DNA of 64,000 bases from an uncultured Collinsella sp. GTDB taxonomy: Bacteria; Actinomycetota; Coriobacteriia; Coriobacteriales; Coriobacteriaceae. The translations under genes and the position numbers were made by a program. Positions 1 to 8,291 of this stretch are shown here, in pieces (the first letter of the stretch is position 1; each line of letters opens with the position of its first letter). A model generated the notes under the pieces. That model saw only the letters and a list, made by a program, of their open reading frames with translations, made no database searches and was not told the origin of the DNA. The stretch is taken from positions 18,077-82,076 of the forward strand of contig UQKV01000005.1 in assembly GCA_900541665.1 (NCBI GenBank), in the 5' to 3' direction.

Positions 1-2618
1 TTGCTTATGCGCAGGCGTACAACGGACAGTATGCCGGCTGTGCTTGCCGTATCGAAAAGGGTGTTGTCGCCGGCGGGGCGCTCGCCCGAGACCAGCAGCA
101 CGTAGGCGTCCTGGTTTCCTCTTCCGTCCGTATATTCCACCACGTCGAAGTCGTAATCGTATATGCCGTCGCGCTCCACGTCGCCCTCGCCAAACCCAAG
201 GGGAAAGTCCACGGGCGTGGGGATGGACCACGTGCCGTTTGCCTTTGTGTGCACCACCAGGCGCGAGCGGCCATTGTCGCCGTAGCGCACCGAGGCGATA
301 CGGAACAGGCATTCTACGCCGGCAATCATTGCCAGCTTCATGTGAGCTTCGCTGAGCACGCCGGAAAACAGCACGTTGTCGCTCGAGGGCTTGATGCCGC
401 CACGCTCGTCCTCCGATACACCAGCAGAATTGGCGTTGGGGTCCGCAACGGCGTTCGTCGCCTGCCTGATATAGGTGTACTCATACATCGGCGCGGCGTT
501 TTCGTCGTTCTCTATCAGTGCATGGATGAAATGCTCAATCTGTCCCGTGTCGTCGCTCTCCGCGTCCGCCTCGAGCTCAATGCGCGTGACCGCTTGATCC
601 CAATCGCGCACGACAGGCGCGACGTTTATCGCGGTGGCTGCAACCTCGGCGCGTGCGAGCAGCTCGGAATTGGTGACAATGGTGGCCGATGCGATAAATT
701 GCGGCACGCCGCCCGCCTCGATGTTGCTGGGCGTGCCGAAGCGGGCATCCAACGTGTAAGGCGTATCTCCACCCAATGCGAGCTCAGAGCGCTGGAGCAC
801 ATACTGGTTGCCATTGTTCACCGACATATTCCACGAATCGAGGAGTGTGGGCCACGACCCCGACCAAGCCTTGGTGGTCCACTTGAACATGACGAACTGG
901 AGTATCACATCGACATCGACGTCTGCACCTACGCGCAGCCGCGGAAGCTGGTGTCCATCTGCCTTCTCGTACCCAATGAACAGCGTGAGGGATGCGGCGC
1001 CGCGCACGGCAGACGAAGCGACGCCTGCAACGCCGGCGCCAAAGGTGACGGCAAGCCCGATCTGGATGGTGAATGAGCCCGACGTGTTGGAATAGTCGAG
1101 CGAAATGTTTTTAAAAAACGCCGCGCCGCTGCCGTGCGTGTGGGCACCCACGGCGAGCGCCAGCTTCGCCAGCACCCAGGGGTTGACGTTTAGGAAAAAC
1201 GGCACCGGTCCTAGGGTAAACTGCTCGGTCCAATTGAGGTCGGTTCTTACCTGGAAGAGGGCCTTAATATTGCCGTATGCGGGGTCGTTGTTGTTACCCC
1301 AGGTTTTGCCCACCCAATCGTAGGCGAGCGAGCCGTACAGCTGTGTGGCGATATCCATCGTAAACAGCAGCGTGCAGTGGTGACGAAGCAGCTTGGTGTT
1401 TCTTGGATCGGTGCCCGAACCGGCACTCATACTCTTGTACTGATTCCACTTCCCCTCCATTTCGTCGAGGTAGCGGTTTGCCTGCTTGGCGCCCGACTCA
1501 CGCGGCGATTTCTTCCAGTATTCCGGATCCGGATTGCCCGAATCGTTCATGTAGCCGACCGGTTTGTATCCTCCGCCAAACAGCACGTATCCAGCAAACG
1601 AGAAATCGAAGAGGATCGGAAATGTGGGCATCCAACAGGTGAACTTGTTGCCGCCGATGCCGGGAAACGCCGCCGGGAAATCAAAGGGAGTAATCTCTTG
1701 GTCCATGGTAGTGGGGACGATAGTGGTCGAGCCCGATTCTGCCTTTGCGGCCGGCGCGGTGACAACGGCCATGGGGGAGGAGAGCGTGTAGGTTTTGCCC
1801 TGGTAGTCGAGCGCAAAGCGCAGCTTGCACCCTTCTTCCAGAAGACCCGATGCTGCGTCGAGGAACTTGTCTTCGAGTGTGAACGTGGCCAGATTATCCG
1901 CGCCCGATGCGCTGGCCTTGACTTGGCCGATCTGCGTGACGGTTTCGGATGAGCTGCCCGCGGCGGGCGTCACTTTGTTGATGCGCAGCGTTGCCTGTCC
2001 ACCCTGTGGCAGATGCGCCTGCACGGTAAAGGCGTGCGTATCGGGCTGCTCGTTTGCCGTGTCGTTCTTCGGCAATGCCATAAACGTGGCTTCAGCGTAC
2101 TGGATGTCCCATTCGTCGAATGTGAGCTGGCGGAAGTACGGTTCGCCGTCGGAAAGCGGACGCGTGGGCGCGGTTATGGCGGTGCCGCCCTGGATACGCG
2201 CAAGGGGAATCTCGACATCACGGTAGCCCGCCATGCTAATGGAGATGCCGCCGTTAAAGTCGTACGCGTCGAGAAGCGTCGTCTCGTCCACGTAGCCTTC
2301 CGCAAGAGGGGCGACCTCAAAGATGGCCGTGCCCTCGTCGTCGGTAGTGGCGGCGAGTTGCTTGCCTGCGGCATAGCGCGATGTGAGCGTGACCTGGGCA
2401 CCCGTGATGGGCGTATTCTTGTTGGCGACGTCGACCACGACCACACCAAACATGGTGCGCGAGAGAACGAGCACCCTGAAGGGGTCTTCTTCGTCGGCAT
2501 AGGCTTCGGTGGGCGCGAACGGCAATATGAAGGCGTTTGCGCTTCCCGGCACGCGCGGCAACATAACGCTCGCCAGCGAGGACGCTCCGGCAACAAGTAA
2601 CGAACGGCGATCAAGCAT
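1..2618 (-). CDS. Large exported protein of unknown function, C-terminus outside window
   Basis: Reading leftward from ATG at 2616-2618 the frame stays open for 872 codons to the window edge, so this is a partial gene. A GGAG ribosome site lies about 10 bases before the start. The N-terminus begins MLDRRSLLVAGASS, which looks like a Tat-type export signal (paired Arg, hydrophobic stretch, Ala-rich cleavage region by about residue 30-42). Residues of about 50-130 read like an Ig-like or carboxypeptidase-regulatory-like beta domain (the stretch TPITGAQVTL followed by TTDDEGTAIFEV). The rest is rich in Thr, Asn, Trp and Tyr, as in secreted or surface proteins. I do not recognise the remainder. 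The LuxR-type regulator gene lies just upstream on the same strand. An open frame of 275 codons on the opposite strand (249-1076) is judged a shadow. Confidence 0.8.
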   Translation of the reverse strand, partial: MLDRRSLLVAGASSLASVMLPRVPGSANAFILPFAPTEAYADEEDPFRVLVLSRTMFGVVVVDVANKNTPITGAQVTLTSRYAAGKQLAATTDDEGTAIFEVAPLAEGYVDETTLLDAYDFNGGISISMAGYRDVEIPLARIQGGTAITAPTRPLSDGEPYFRQLTFDEWDIQYAEATFMALPKNDTANEQPDTHAFTVQAHLPQGGQATLRINKVTPAAGSSSETVTQIGQVKASASGADNLATFTLEDKFLDAASGLLEEGCKLRFALDYQGKTYTLSSPMAVVTAPAAKAESGSTTIVPTTMDQEITPFDFPAAFPGIGGNKFTCWMPTFPILFDFSFAGYVLFGGGYKPVGYMNDSGNPDPEYWKKSPRESGAKQANRYLDEMEGKWNQYKSMSAGSGTDPRNTKLLRHHCTLLFTMDIATQLYGSLAYDWVGKTWGNNNDPAYGNIKALFQVRTDLNWTEQFTLGPVPFFLNVNPWVLAKLALAVGAHTHGSGAAFFKNISLDYSNTSGSFTIQIGLAVTFGAGVAGVASSAVRGAASLTLFIGYEKADGHQLPRLRVGADVDVDVILQFVMFKWTTKAWSGSWPTLLDSWNMSVNNGNQYVLQRSELALGGDTPYTLDARFGTPSNIEAGGVPQFIASATIVTNSELLARAEVAATAINVAPVVRDWDQAVTRIELEADAESDDTGQIEHFIHALIENDENAAPMYEYTYIRQATNAVADPNANSAGVSEDERGGIKPSSDNVLFSGVLSEAHMKLAMIAGVECLFRIASVRYGDNGRSRLVVHTKANGTWSIPTPVDFPLGFGEGDVERDGIYDYDFDVVEYTDGRGNQDAYVLLVSGERPAGDNTLFDTASTAGILSVVRLRIS

Positions 2619-2723
2619 CTTTGGCTCCCATCCCGCAGGTATCGGTGGAAATAATCCAATTTTGCGAGAAGGTGCCCCGTGGTGGTAGTGCCGTTCAAGG
2701 GCCAAAATGTCCAAATTGATCGA

Positions 2724-2754
2724 GCGAAAGCGCCAGGACCCCAGAGCGCTTTCG
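2724..2754 (-). terminator. GC-rich hairpin between LuxR gene and exported protein gene
   Basis: CGAAAGCGC at 2724-2732 pairs with GCGCTTTCG at 2746-2754, a 9-bp stem with a 13-base loop. On the minus strand there is no clean T-run after it, so it may be a weak terminator or an mRNA-processing hairpin between the two genes. Confidence 0.35.
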
Positions 2755-2774
2755 ATACGACGGGCAGTCTGCCG

Positions 2775-3779
2775 CTAGCGCAACATGTGGGCAACCAGCT
2801 CGGCGCGAGTTCCGATACCAAGCTTGGCATACACTCCTGATAGGCGGTTTTTGACGGTGCCCGGCGATACTCCCATATGGCGTGCGATTTCGGCGTTGGT
2901 CCACCCACGACAGGCGAGCATGGCCATGGTGAATTCCGTGGTCGTTAGATCGTCGGCCACGTCCTCGCCCGAATCAGGGTTGTGGATGCGCCGCCAGCCG
3001 TAGCTGAAGCGGTACGTGATCTCGATGATGCGCGCGAAGTCGTCTGGGTATTGCGTTTTTAGGCACGCCTCGATGAGCCCCTGTAAAAGGCCGTGGTGCT
3101 CGCCAATGAGCTCGATAAGGCCGTCGGGGCGCGCAATGCCCCAAGCGGCTCCGAAGTGTGCCTTTGCGGCGTCGATGTCCTTGAGGCTCATGCATGCCAT
3201 GGAGGCTGCCAGGTGCAGGAACAGTTCCGAGATCGGATAGCTTCCCTGTTTCATGATCAGGGCGTTTTCCGCCATGCCCAGGCTGCGGCCGTATTCGCCG
3301 CGCAGATACAAGGCGTGCGCCATCACGTAGCTGGCGAACAGGCGCAGGCCTTCGGGCAGATGCGCCGCAAGTGGATAAAACTCTTCGGCAGAATACGGGG
3401 AAGGCAAGTGCAGCAGGACGCTTGCGGCCGAGGCGAACAGGATATGCGTGGCGTGGATAGCGGATGATTCCTCGTCGGCCGGCGTATCGAGGATGCCAGC
3501 AAGGCACCGGCGGGCGTCGGCGATACGGTTGAGCGACAGGCTGGCGTATCCGCAGATAAAGCATGCGGAATAGCGCAGTGCGGGATCGGTGGCGTCAAGA
3601 TAGGGGCGCGCCGTCTTGGCAGCGAGGGTGGCCTGCCCGCGAAAGTACAGCGCTTCTGCTGTGGCAATGGCGCGCGAATCGGGGTCGGAAATGCCTGCAA
3701 CCGCAGCGTCAATCTGCCCCGGCACAAAGGCGGTGCACATCAACGGCATGGGAACGCATGGGTAGCCATCGCAGTCCAT
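2775..3779 (-). CDS. LuxR-family transcriptional regulator with TPR-like N-terminus
   Basis: 334 aa from ATG at 3777-3779. A longer frame reaches 3935, but GGGAG sits about 8 bases before this ATG and the extra N-terminal residues look non-coding. The last 60 residues are a LuxR/GerE helix-turn-helix: LTTTEFTMAMLACRG, then TNAEIARHMGVSPGTVKNRL, and a final helix AKLGIGTRAELVAHML. Before that lies a helical, Ala/Leu-rich region of about 250 residues with alternating A/L/Y positions like tetratricopeptide repeats. There is no receiver domain, so it is an orphan regulator that probably senses through its helical part. It precedes the large exported protein on the same strand and may control it (inference). 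Confidence 0.85.
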   Translation of the reverse strand: MDCDGYPCVPMPLMCTAFVPGQIDAAVAGISDPDSRAIATAEALYFRGQATLAAKTARPYLDATDPALRYSACFICGYASLSLNRIADARRCLAGILDTPADEESSAIHATHILFASAASVLLHLPSPYSAEEFYPLAAHLPEGLRLFASYVMAHALYLRGEYGRSLGMAENALIMKQGSYPISELFLHLAASMACMSLKDIDAAKAHFGAAWGIARPDGLIELIGEHHGLLQGLIEACLKTQYPDDFARIIEITYRFSYGWRRIHNPDSGEDVADDLTTTEFTMAMLACRGWTNAEIARHMGVSPGTVKNRLSGVYAKLGIGTRAELVAHMLR

Positions 3780-4053
3780 CTTCCATCTCCCAACAGCTGG
3801 CAACAATAGCAGCAATTGTACTCCTGTTGCTCGGGACTGGAATTTGTGGGTATCGCCGACGATTATGCCGAACGTATAAAGGAAGACTAGCGGCTCTCTT
3901 GAACCCGAGGTCGAAGGGGGCGTTGTACAAGGCATATGGGGCCGAGTGGAAGTGGATCAAAAGAGCGTTACTTGACGTTTCATGCATAATGCCAACCGCC
4001 CCGCGACATCACGTTCGCAGCGCGCAGGGGCCGGAGAATCTTCGCGATGAGAG
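3780..4053. other. Divergent intergenic region, no gene seen
   Basis: About 270 bases between the leftward LuxR gene and the rightward PadR promoter. Open frames here are short, lack ribosome sites and continue from neighbouring genes. It probably holds the LuxR-gene promoter, but I could not pick out a clear pair of boxes. Confidence 0.5.
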
Positions 4054-4082
4054 TTGACGTCTAATACCTTGCATCGTATAGT
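4054..4082 (+). promoter_or_regulatory. Sigma70-like promoter of the PadR operon
   Basis: TTGACG at 4054-4059 and TATAGT at 4077-4082 are separated by exactly 17 bases. The following stretch repeats TATAGT/TATAGC/AGTATA up to 4100, a likely site for PadR autoregulation. The ribosome site GAGAGGAGG follows at 4103-4111, before the ATG at 4120. Confidence 0.65.
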
Positions 4083-4119
4083 GTGTATAGCATAGTATAT
4101 GACGAGAGGAGGTGTGCGG

Positions 4120-4440
4120 ATGGAGGCCCAGATGAAGCGCGGCTTCCTGGAGGCCTGCGTGCTCGCGGCCGTCTCCGGCGAGGAGTCCTACGGCTACCAG
4201 ATCGTGAAGGACGTGCCGGCGAGCATGGGGCTCACGGAGTCGACGCTCTACCCGCTGCTCAAGCGCCTGGAGAAGGCCGGGTGCATCACGGCGCGCTCTG
4301 CCGAGCACAACGGGCGGCTGCGCCGGTACTACCGCATCACGGACGATGGGCGTGCGCGCATCGAGGAGTTCCTGGCCGAGTGGCCGTCCGTACGGGAGAT
4401 TTACGCATACGTTGAGGGGGCGCACCATGACGCGCGATGA
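4120..4440 (+). CDS. PadR-family transcriptional regulator
   Basis: 106 aa. The start at 4120 is chosen because AGGAGG lies 7 bases upstream; an ATG at 4099 would place the ribosome site inside the gene. The sequence is a typical short PadR winged helix: MKRGFLEACVLAAV, then GEESYGYQIVKDV, then STLYPLLKRLEKAG (recognition helix), then RRYYRITDDGRARIEEF. PadR proteins usually repress their own operon and a downstream transporter. The gene overlaps the next one by 14 bases, which fits the common PadR-DUF1700 pair. The promoter at 4054-4082 carries repeated TATAG motifs close to the start. Codon use is more GC-rich than in most of the window. Confidence 0.9.
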   Translation: MEAQMKRGFLEACVLAAVSGEESYGYQIVKDVPASMGLTESTLYPLLKRLEKAGCITARSAEHNGRLRRYYRITDDGRARIEEFLAEWPSVREIYAYVEGAHHDAR

Positions 4441-5050
4441 GTTTCTGGGCCGGTTGGGCGAGCTGCTTGCCTGCCTGCCGGCCGAGCAGGTGGAGGAGAC
4501 CAAGGCGTTCTATGCGGAGGCTATCGCCGACCGCATGGAGGACGGTATGAGCGAGGAGGAGGCCGTGGCCGCCATGGGCGCCCCCGGCGAGGTTGCCGAG
4601 GCCACGCTCGACGACCTGCCCGCCGTGCCGCGCGCGATCGCGAGGACGCGCCGGCGCAGCACCGCGCTGCTGTGGGTGCTGACCATCGTGGGCTCCCCGG
4701 TGTGGGTGCCGCTGCTCGCCGCCTTCGCCGCCGTGGCCGTCACGGTCTATATCTGCATCTGGGTGCTGGCGCTCTGCGTGTGGATCGTCGCGGCGGCACT
4801 CGGGGGCGTGGGCGTAGTTGAGCTCCTGCTTGCCGTAAGCGGCGTCACCATCGGCCACTTCCCGTACGCCCTCGCCTCGGCGGGCGTGGGGCTCGGCCTC
4901 GTCGGCGTGGCGCTCTTCGTTGGTGCTGGCGCTTGGGCCGCCTCAAAACAAATTGCGCGCCTCTCGGCGCTCTGGGCGAGGAAGGCCGCCTCGCCCTTCT
5001 GGAAGGGTAAGGGCGAGAAGGGCGGCGCTGCCGCGCATCTCGCGGCGTAG
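4427..5050 (+). CDS. DUF1700-like membrane protein
   Basis: 207 aa. Translation starts at ATG 4427 inside the end of the PadR gene. Residues 1-65 form the soluble helical part typical of this family (MTRDEFLGRLGELLACLP, then EEEAVAAMGAPGEVA). Residues of about 70-170 hold three or four hydrophobic segments, followed by a Lys-rich tail. DUF1700 proteins regularly follow PadR regulators in Firmicutes and Actinobacteria and are thought to act in envelope-stress or transporter circuits; the exact role is not known. A tight operon with PadR and the small protein that follows is likely. High GC at third positions (about 90 %) sets this patch slightly apart. Confidence 0.85.
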   Translation: MTRDEFLGRLGELLACLPAEQVEETKAFYAEAIADRMEDGMSEEEAVAAMGAPGEVAEATLDDLPAVPRAIARTRRRSTALLWVLTIVGSPVWVPLLAAFAAVAVTVYICIWVLALCVWIVAAALGGVGVVELLLAVSGVTIGHFPYALASAGVGLGLVGVALFVGAGAWAASKQIARLSALWARKAASPFWKGKGEKGGAAAHLAA

Positions 5051-5065
5051 AAAGGAGTGAGTACC

Positions 5066-5347
5066 ATGACCAGCGCGAAGAAGATCTACCTCGCCGTGGC
5101 GGGCGGGCTCGTTGCCGCGGGTGTTGTCCTCGCGGGCATTGGCTTTATCGCTTCGGGTTTCGACCCGGCCGTGTTCACAACCCAAATCGACACGCGCGAC
5201 AGCACCATCGTGCTCGGCGGCGTCGAGGTGGACGACCCGACGGGCCTCCCCCTCATCGAGCAGCTCGCCGGAATCGGCGAGGTCGACACCTCCGGCATCA
5301 CCGCGTCCGAGTCCCCTGCTGCCCCGGAGGCGCCCACCGCTCCCTAA
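5066..5347 (+). CDS. Small membrane-anchored protein of unknown function
   Basis: 93 aa. ATG at 5066 is preferred over an upstream GTG at 5057 because AAAGGA lies 9 bases before it. Residues 7-30 form one hydrophobic helix (IYLAVAGGLVAAGVVLAGIG). The rest is an acidic, extracytoplasmic-looking tail that ends in a Pro/Ala-rich stretch. It sits where PadR-DUF1700 operons usually carry a larger DUF4097-type adhesin-like protein and may be a reduced relative (inference). It is 15 bases downstream of the DUF1700 gene and 160 bases upstream of the broken ABC gene. Confidence 0.7.
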   Translation: MTSAKKIYLAVAGGLVAAGVVLAGIGFIASGFDPAVFTTQIDTRDSTIVLGGVEVDDPTGLPLIEQLAGIGEVDTSGITASESPAAPEAPTAP

Positions 5348-5509
5348 GCATAGCGTGCCCGGACGCCCCGTCCGTCGGGCTGTGCAAGCCTGTGGAACCC
5401 GGACCTCAACCCCAACCCAACCGGCCTCGAGCCTGCGTCGATTCGCTCCCCGTCCCGCGCGGGGGCCCATGACGCATACCCAAAATCCATCCGAGGAGAA
5501 AGGAACGCA

Positions 5510-5827
5510 ATGACGACAGCCATGCCCCTCCGCCTTCACGGGGTCACGAAGGCGTACCGCGGGAGGACCGTCCTCGGCCCCATCGACCTCGCCCTCGAGG
5601 CGGGGCGCGTCTACGGGCTCATCGGCGAAAACGGCGCCGGGAAGTCAACGCTCATCTGTATCGTCACTGGCACCGCCAGCCCCAGCTCGGGCTCGGTTGA
5701 GCTGTTCGGCGAGCGCGGCGGGCGCGGGCTTGCCGCCGCCCGGAGGCGTATGGGCTACATGCCCGACGCGAGCTCGGCCTACCCGGGGCTCTCTGCGCGG
5801 GAGAATGGATTTGCAACGGTTGCTTAA
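5510..5827 (+). pseudogene. Truncated ABC transporter ATP-binding gene
   Basis: The frame starts at ATG 5510 after GGAGAAAGGAACGC and encodes a good ABC ATPase beginning. Walker A is GENGAGKST at residues 39-47, followed by the usual beta sheet and a region ending YPGLSAREN at residues 91-99. There the homology stops (about base 5806) and six unrelated residues precede the stop. The signature motif, Walker B and the H-loop are missing, about two thirds of the usual 230-300 aa. The next bases belong to an IS-like tail in the opposite direction, so insertion followed by deletion is the simplest cause. The product cannot hydrolyse ATP. It was probably the last or next gene of the PadR operon. 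Confidence 0.85.
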
Positions 5828-5879
5828 ACATTTTTTACAGGGACAGCCCTGCGTTCCTGAACTCAACTGGGCTCATGTA
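5807..5879 (-). mobile_element. Remnant of an IS3-family-like transposase end
   Basis: On the minus strand 5879-5835 reads YMSPVEFRNAGLSL and then TAA. The YMSPVEFR motif close to a stop is characteristic of the C-terminus of IS3-group transposases (OrfB). The remaining bases to 5807 would be the element's terminal region, ending TG-like at the junction with the ABC gene. The rest of the transposase is gone: upstream the frame runs into unrelated GC-rich sequence. The assignment rests on one short motif and its position exactly at the ABC break. Confidence 0.45.
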
Positions 5880-5976
5880 GACCAGTGTCGAAGGGGCAGT
5901 CGCCCCAGTCCGCGTACCAGACCTGTGTGCCGCCGAGGGAATACTTCCTCCAGTAGGGCCAGTGCGGGACGTCCAT
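5863..5976 (-). CDS. Possible 37-aa peptide, probably a truncated gene start
   Basis: An ATG at 5974-5976 follows AAAGGAAGAGAGG, a convincing ribosome site 20 bases after the PH-domain gene's stop. The reading frame gives an aromatic-rich peptide (PHWPYWRKYS, then QVWYADWGDCPF) and then stops inside the IS-like tail. The upstream part looks like the start of a real downstream partner of the PH-domain gene that lost its body when the IS tail was fused to it. I do not recognise the protein. Confidence 0.35.
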   Translation of the reverse strand: MDVPHWPYWRKYSLGGTQVWYADWGDCPFDTGLHEPS

Positions 5977-5996
5977 CCTCTCTTCCTTTCGGGGCG

Positions 5997-6446
5997 TCAG
6001 GCGCCGGGCCCAAGGCCGCACCTGCGCCCCAGCTCCGCCACGAGGGCGTCGTTGTCTCTGACCGAGACGATGGCGTCGCCGTCGTAGGGCGCCTCGATGT
6101 AGACGCGGTCGAGCGAGTTGGCCGTCCCCGCCCAGAGCGTCCTGGTGCGCCGGACGCCCCGCACGTGGGCGTAGGGTATCACCGAACGCGTCCCAGCGTA
6201 CACGACGACGAGGCGGTCGCCGTAGAGCTCGAGGCGATTGCTGCGGACGGGAAGGGCAGCCAGGGCCACGAGGGCCGGGATGGGCAGCAGCGCGAGCCAG
6301 CCCCATAGGAGCGCGGGACTCGAGCTCAGGAAACACGCGATACACGCCGCGGATAAACCGCCCGCCACAATCACCATGGCCGCTATGAACCACGGGTCTG
6401 TCCTGCCGGGGAACACCCGCTCCGGCCGCTTGCCCTTCTCACCCAT
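5997..6446 (-). CDS. Membrane protein with bacterial PH-like domain
   Basis: 149 aa from ATG at 6444-6446, with GGAAGGG about 9 bases upstream. Residues of about 18-70 contain two hydrophobic segments (PWFIAAMVIVAGGLSAACIA, then LLWGWLALLPIPALVALAAL). The remaining 75 residues have the alternating hydrophobic pattern of small bacterial PH domains (NRLELYGDRLVVVYAG, then IPYAHVRGVRRTRTLW). Such proteins are common but mostly uncharacterised. It is transcribed toward the broken ABC gene, so the patch has convergent remnants. GC content is as high as in the PadR operon. Confidence 0.65.
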   Translation of the reverse strand: MGEKGKRPERVFPGRTDPWFIAAMVIVAGGLSAACIACFLSSSPALLWGWLALLPIPALVALAALPVRSNRLELYGDRLVVVYAGTRSVIPYAHVRGVRRTRTLWAGTANSLDRVYIEAPYDGDAIVSVRDNDALVAELGRRCGLGPGA

Positions 6447-6544
6447 TACGGCCCTTCCGTCTCTTGCACCCCTCCCGGAACTGTCCGCATCAGTATAGCC
6501 AATGCTTTTTCTGATTTGTTGAGAAGCCGGCATTTGGGGGCATT

Positions 6545-6829
6545 TTGGATAGCGAACAGTTCAAACAAGAAGCTGAGAAAATAGAACAAAGCCTGAGTGC
6601 CTTGAGAGTCGCCGAGCGCAATGCAGTGATTCCCTTTATGAACGGCGACTTTACCCAATGGGATCTATATCTGGCATCCTCCTCTGAGTATGCGATGAGA
6701 CTGATAGACGGATTTATCTCCATGCTCGAATCGAGGAATCTTGTTTGCGTCGCCCAGCTTCTCCGCGCACAGGTTGGAGTCTGCCTGCGGACATTCGCGT
6801 TATTCGCCGCCGAAGACCAGGATGACTTT
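6545..6829 (+). pseudogene. 5' fragment of a gene of unknown function
   Basis: The frame begins with TTG at 6545 after GGGGG, and reads as a natural helical protein for 95 residues (SEQFKQEAEKIEQSLSALRV, then LLRAQVGVCLRTFALFAAED). It then turns into Arg/Ser-rich nonsense to 7021. The break at about 6830 coincides with the 3' limit of the arginase fragment on the other strand. The authentic part resembles N-terminal regions of uncharacterised proteins of about 150-250 aa; I cannot name the family. GC is lower here than in the preceding patch. Confidence 0.6.
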
Positions 6830-6830
6830 C

Positions 6831-7148
6831 TCCCAAAAGGCTGCCAAGTACCATGGCGTGAGCGTTGGGGTAGCCATCATTCAGCGTGGATACATCCGGA
6901 TGCGCATAGATCCAGACGATTCCAACGTTCTCGTATTTCCCGTGCAGGTAATCGAAGAGGGCAAGCGACACCATGCGGTTGCCGCCGACGGTCACGACTC
7001 TGTCGGGGTTTTCTGCCGTAAGCTTCCTCTGCGCATCCTGAATCCCCGCCAGGACTTCGTCCTCGGCATAGATGCGAACTGCCTCCCATTCCTCATATCC
7101 AAGTTTTGGGACGCGTTTCACAATGCCGAGTGGAACCCCTGGACAGTC
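6831..7148 (-). pseudogene. Arginase/agmatinase-family fragment
   Basis: Right after the histidine-kinase stop the same minus-strand frame continues as an arginase-like core of about 100 residues: RVVTVGGNRMVSLALFDYLH, then NVGIVWIYAHPDVSTLNDGY, then NAHAMVLGSLLG. The ureohydrolase metal motif is normally IDAHxD; here the first Asp is Tyr (WIYAHPD). The N-terminal part (about 70-80 residues) and the whole C-terminal half with the second metal motif are missing. Homology ends at about 6831, where the oppositely oriented broken gene starts. Clearly non-functional. Confidence 0.7.
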
Positions 7149-7151
7149 GGA

Positions 7152-8291
7152 TCACGTGGTGGCCCCCTTTGAGAGGGTCACGAGCATCACGGTTCCGTTT
7201 TCGGAACTTGTTTCGACCTCTACAGCGCCACCGTGAAGCGCTGCAATCTCCCAAACGAGCGCTAACCCGAGCCCTGCGCCGCCGTATGCCCTGCTGCGGG
7301 ATTTGTCTAGACGAAAGAACGGTTGGAAGATGCTCTCACGGTACTGCTTGGGTATTCCCGGGCCCTGGTCCTCGACTCGCAGGAGCACGTGGCTGTCGCT
7401 GTCGCTGATGGAGACGTTGACAGTCGAGCCGGAGCGGCTGTAACGGATGGCGTTTTCGGCCAGGTTAAACACCAGCCGATAGAGGAGCGTGTCGCTCCCG
7501 ATTACTAAAGCGTCTCCAGCACAATTGAGGGCTATGCCCTTATTTTCGGCAAGTGGCGCAAGGTCGGTGAGGACCTCTTCGGACAAGGGACCAAGTTCAA
7601 CACCGTCCTCGCAAGGAACGCTGCGGAGCTCACTCATCTCGAGCAATACCTTGGTCATTCGAGACATGCGCTCGGTTTGTTCTTGTAGCAGGCTAAGCAA
7701 CTCGGCTGTTTCGGGTTGCAAACCGGAGTGCTCGGAGATGAATAGTTCAATCTGTGCTTGCATAAGGGCAAGCGGGGTGCGCAGCTCGTGTGCGGCGTTG
7801 CCGGTAAACTGACGCTGTGCAGAGAACCCTTCACCAAGCCGGGCGATCATGTCGTTGAATGAGACGCTGCATCGCTGTAGCTCGGTGGGTACATCTTCAC
7901 TGAGTCGGATTTCGCTTAGGTTGTCAGGCTGCACACGCTCAACCTGGGCTGCAAAAGCCCGTAGCGGTTTGAGTGCACGGCCGCTCACAAAGTATGCCAG
8001 CACGCCGCCAAGGAGTGTGACTCCAGCCGTGATGTACCAGGTTGTCGTGCCAAAAGACTCCTGTGCGTCGTTTACGACGATCGTGACCTTGTCATCGGGG
8101 GTCGCTTTCGTTGGGTCGAACGCCTGGGGCGAATCTTCGCCGGTTGCGTTAAAGGCCGAGATGTTGCTGCCGATGGCATCCATGTAGCGCATGCCCGTAT
8201 AGCCGACCAGGCAGTTCGTCAGCACGCACGCCGCACACGTCAGCAGTGCCGTCATAATCGTTATGCGCCATTGAAGGGAAAGCCTTTTCAT
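7152..8291 (-). CDS. Sensor histidine kinase (HAMP type)
   Basis: 379 aa, membrane sensor that would autophosphorylate and pass phosphate to the adjacent response regulator. Hydrophobic segments lie at about 10-30 and 84-103 with a short extracytoplasmic loop between them. A HAMP-like linker follows, then the HisKA box FTGNAAHELRTPLALMQAQI with the phospho-acceptor His168. The ATP-binding domain shows the N box (VFNLAENAIRYS), G1 (DQGPGIP) and G2 (GAGLGLALV). Its ATG overlaps the regulator stop by 4 bases, so the pair is translationally coupled. It is divergent from the CXXC/polyferredoxin/TlpA genes, which are probable targets. Its stop is directly followed by the arginase fragment. Confidence 0.93.
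   Translation of the reverse strand: MKRLSLQWRITIMTALLTCAACVLTNCLVGYTGMRYMDAIGSNISAFNATGEDSPQAFDPTKATPDDKVTIVVNDAQESFGTTTWYITAGVTLLGGVLAYFVSGRALKPLRAFAAQVERVQPDNLSEIRLSEDVPTELQRCSVSFNDMIARLGEGFSAQRQFTGNAAHELRTPLALMQAQIELFISEHSGLQPETAELLSLLQEQTERMSRMTKVLLEMSELRSVPCEDGVELGPLSEEVLTDLAPLAENKGIALNCAGDALVIGSDTLLYRLVFNLAENAIRYSRSGSTVNVSISDSDSHVLLRVEDQGPGIPKQYRESIFQPFFRLDKSRSRAYGGAGLGLALVWEIAALHGGAVEVETSSENGTVMLVTLSKGATT

Noticed and set aside
249..1076. 275-codon rightward frame
   Set aside because: Antisense to the large exported protein; no ribosome site, Arg/His-rich composition typical of a shadow frame at high GC.
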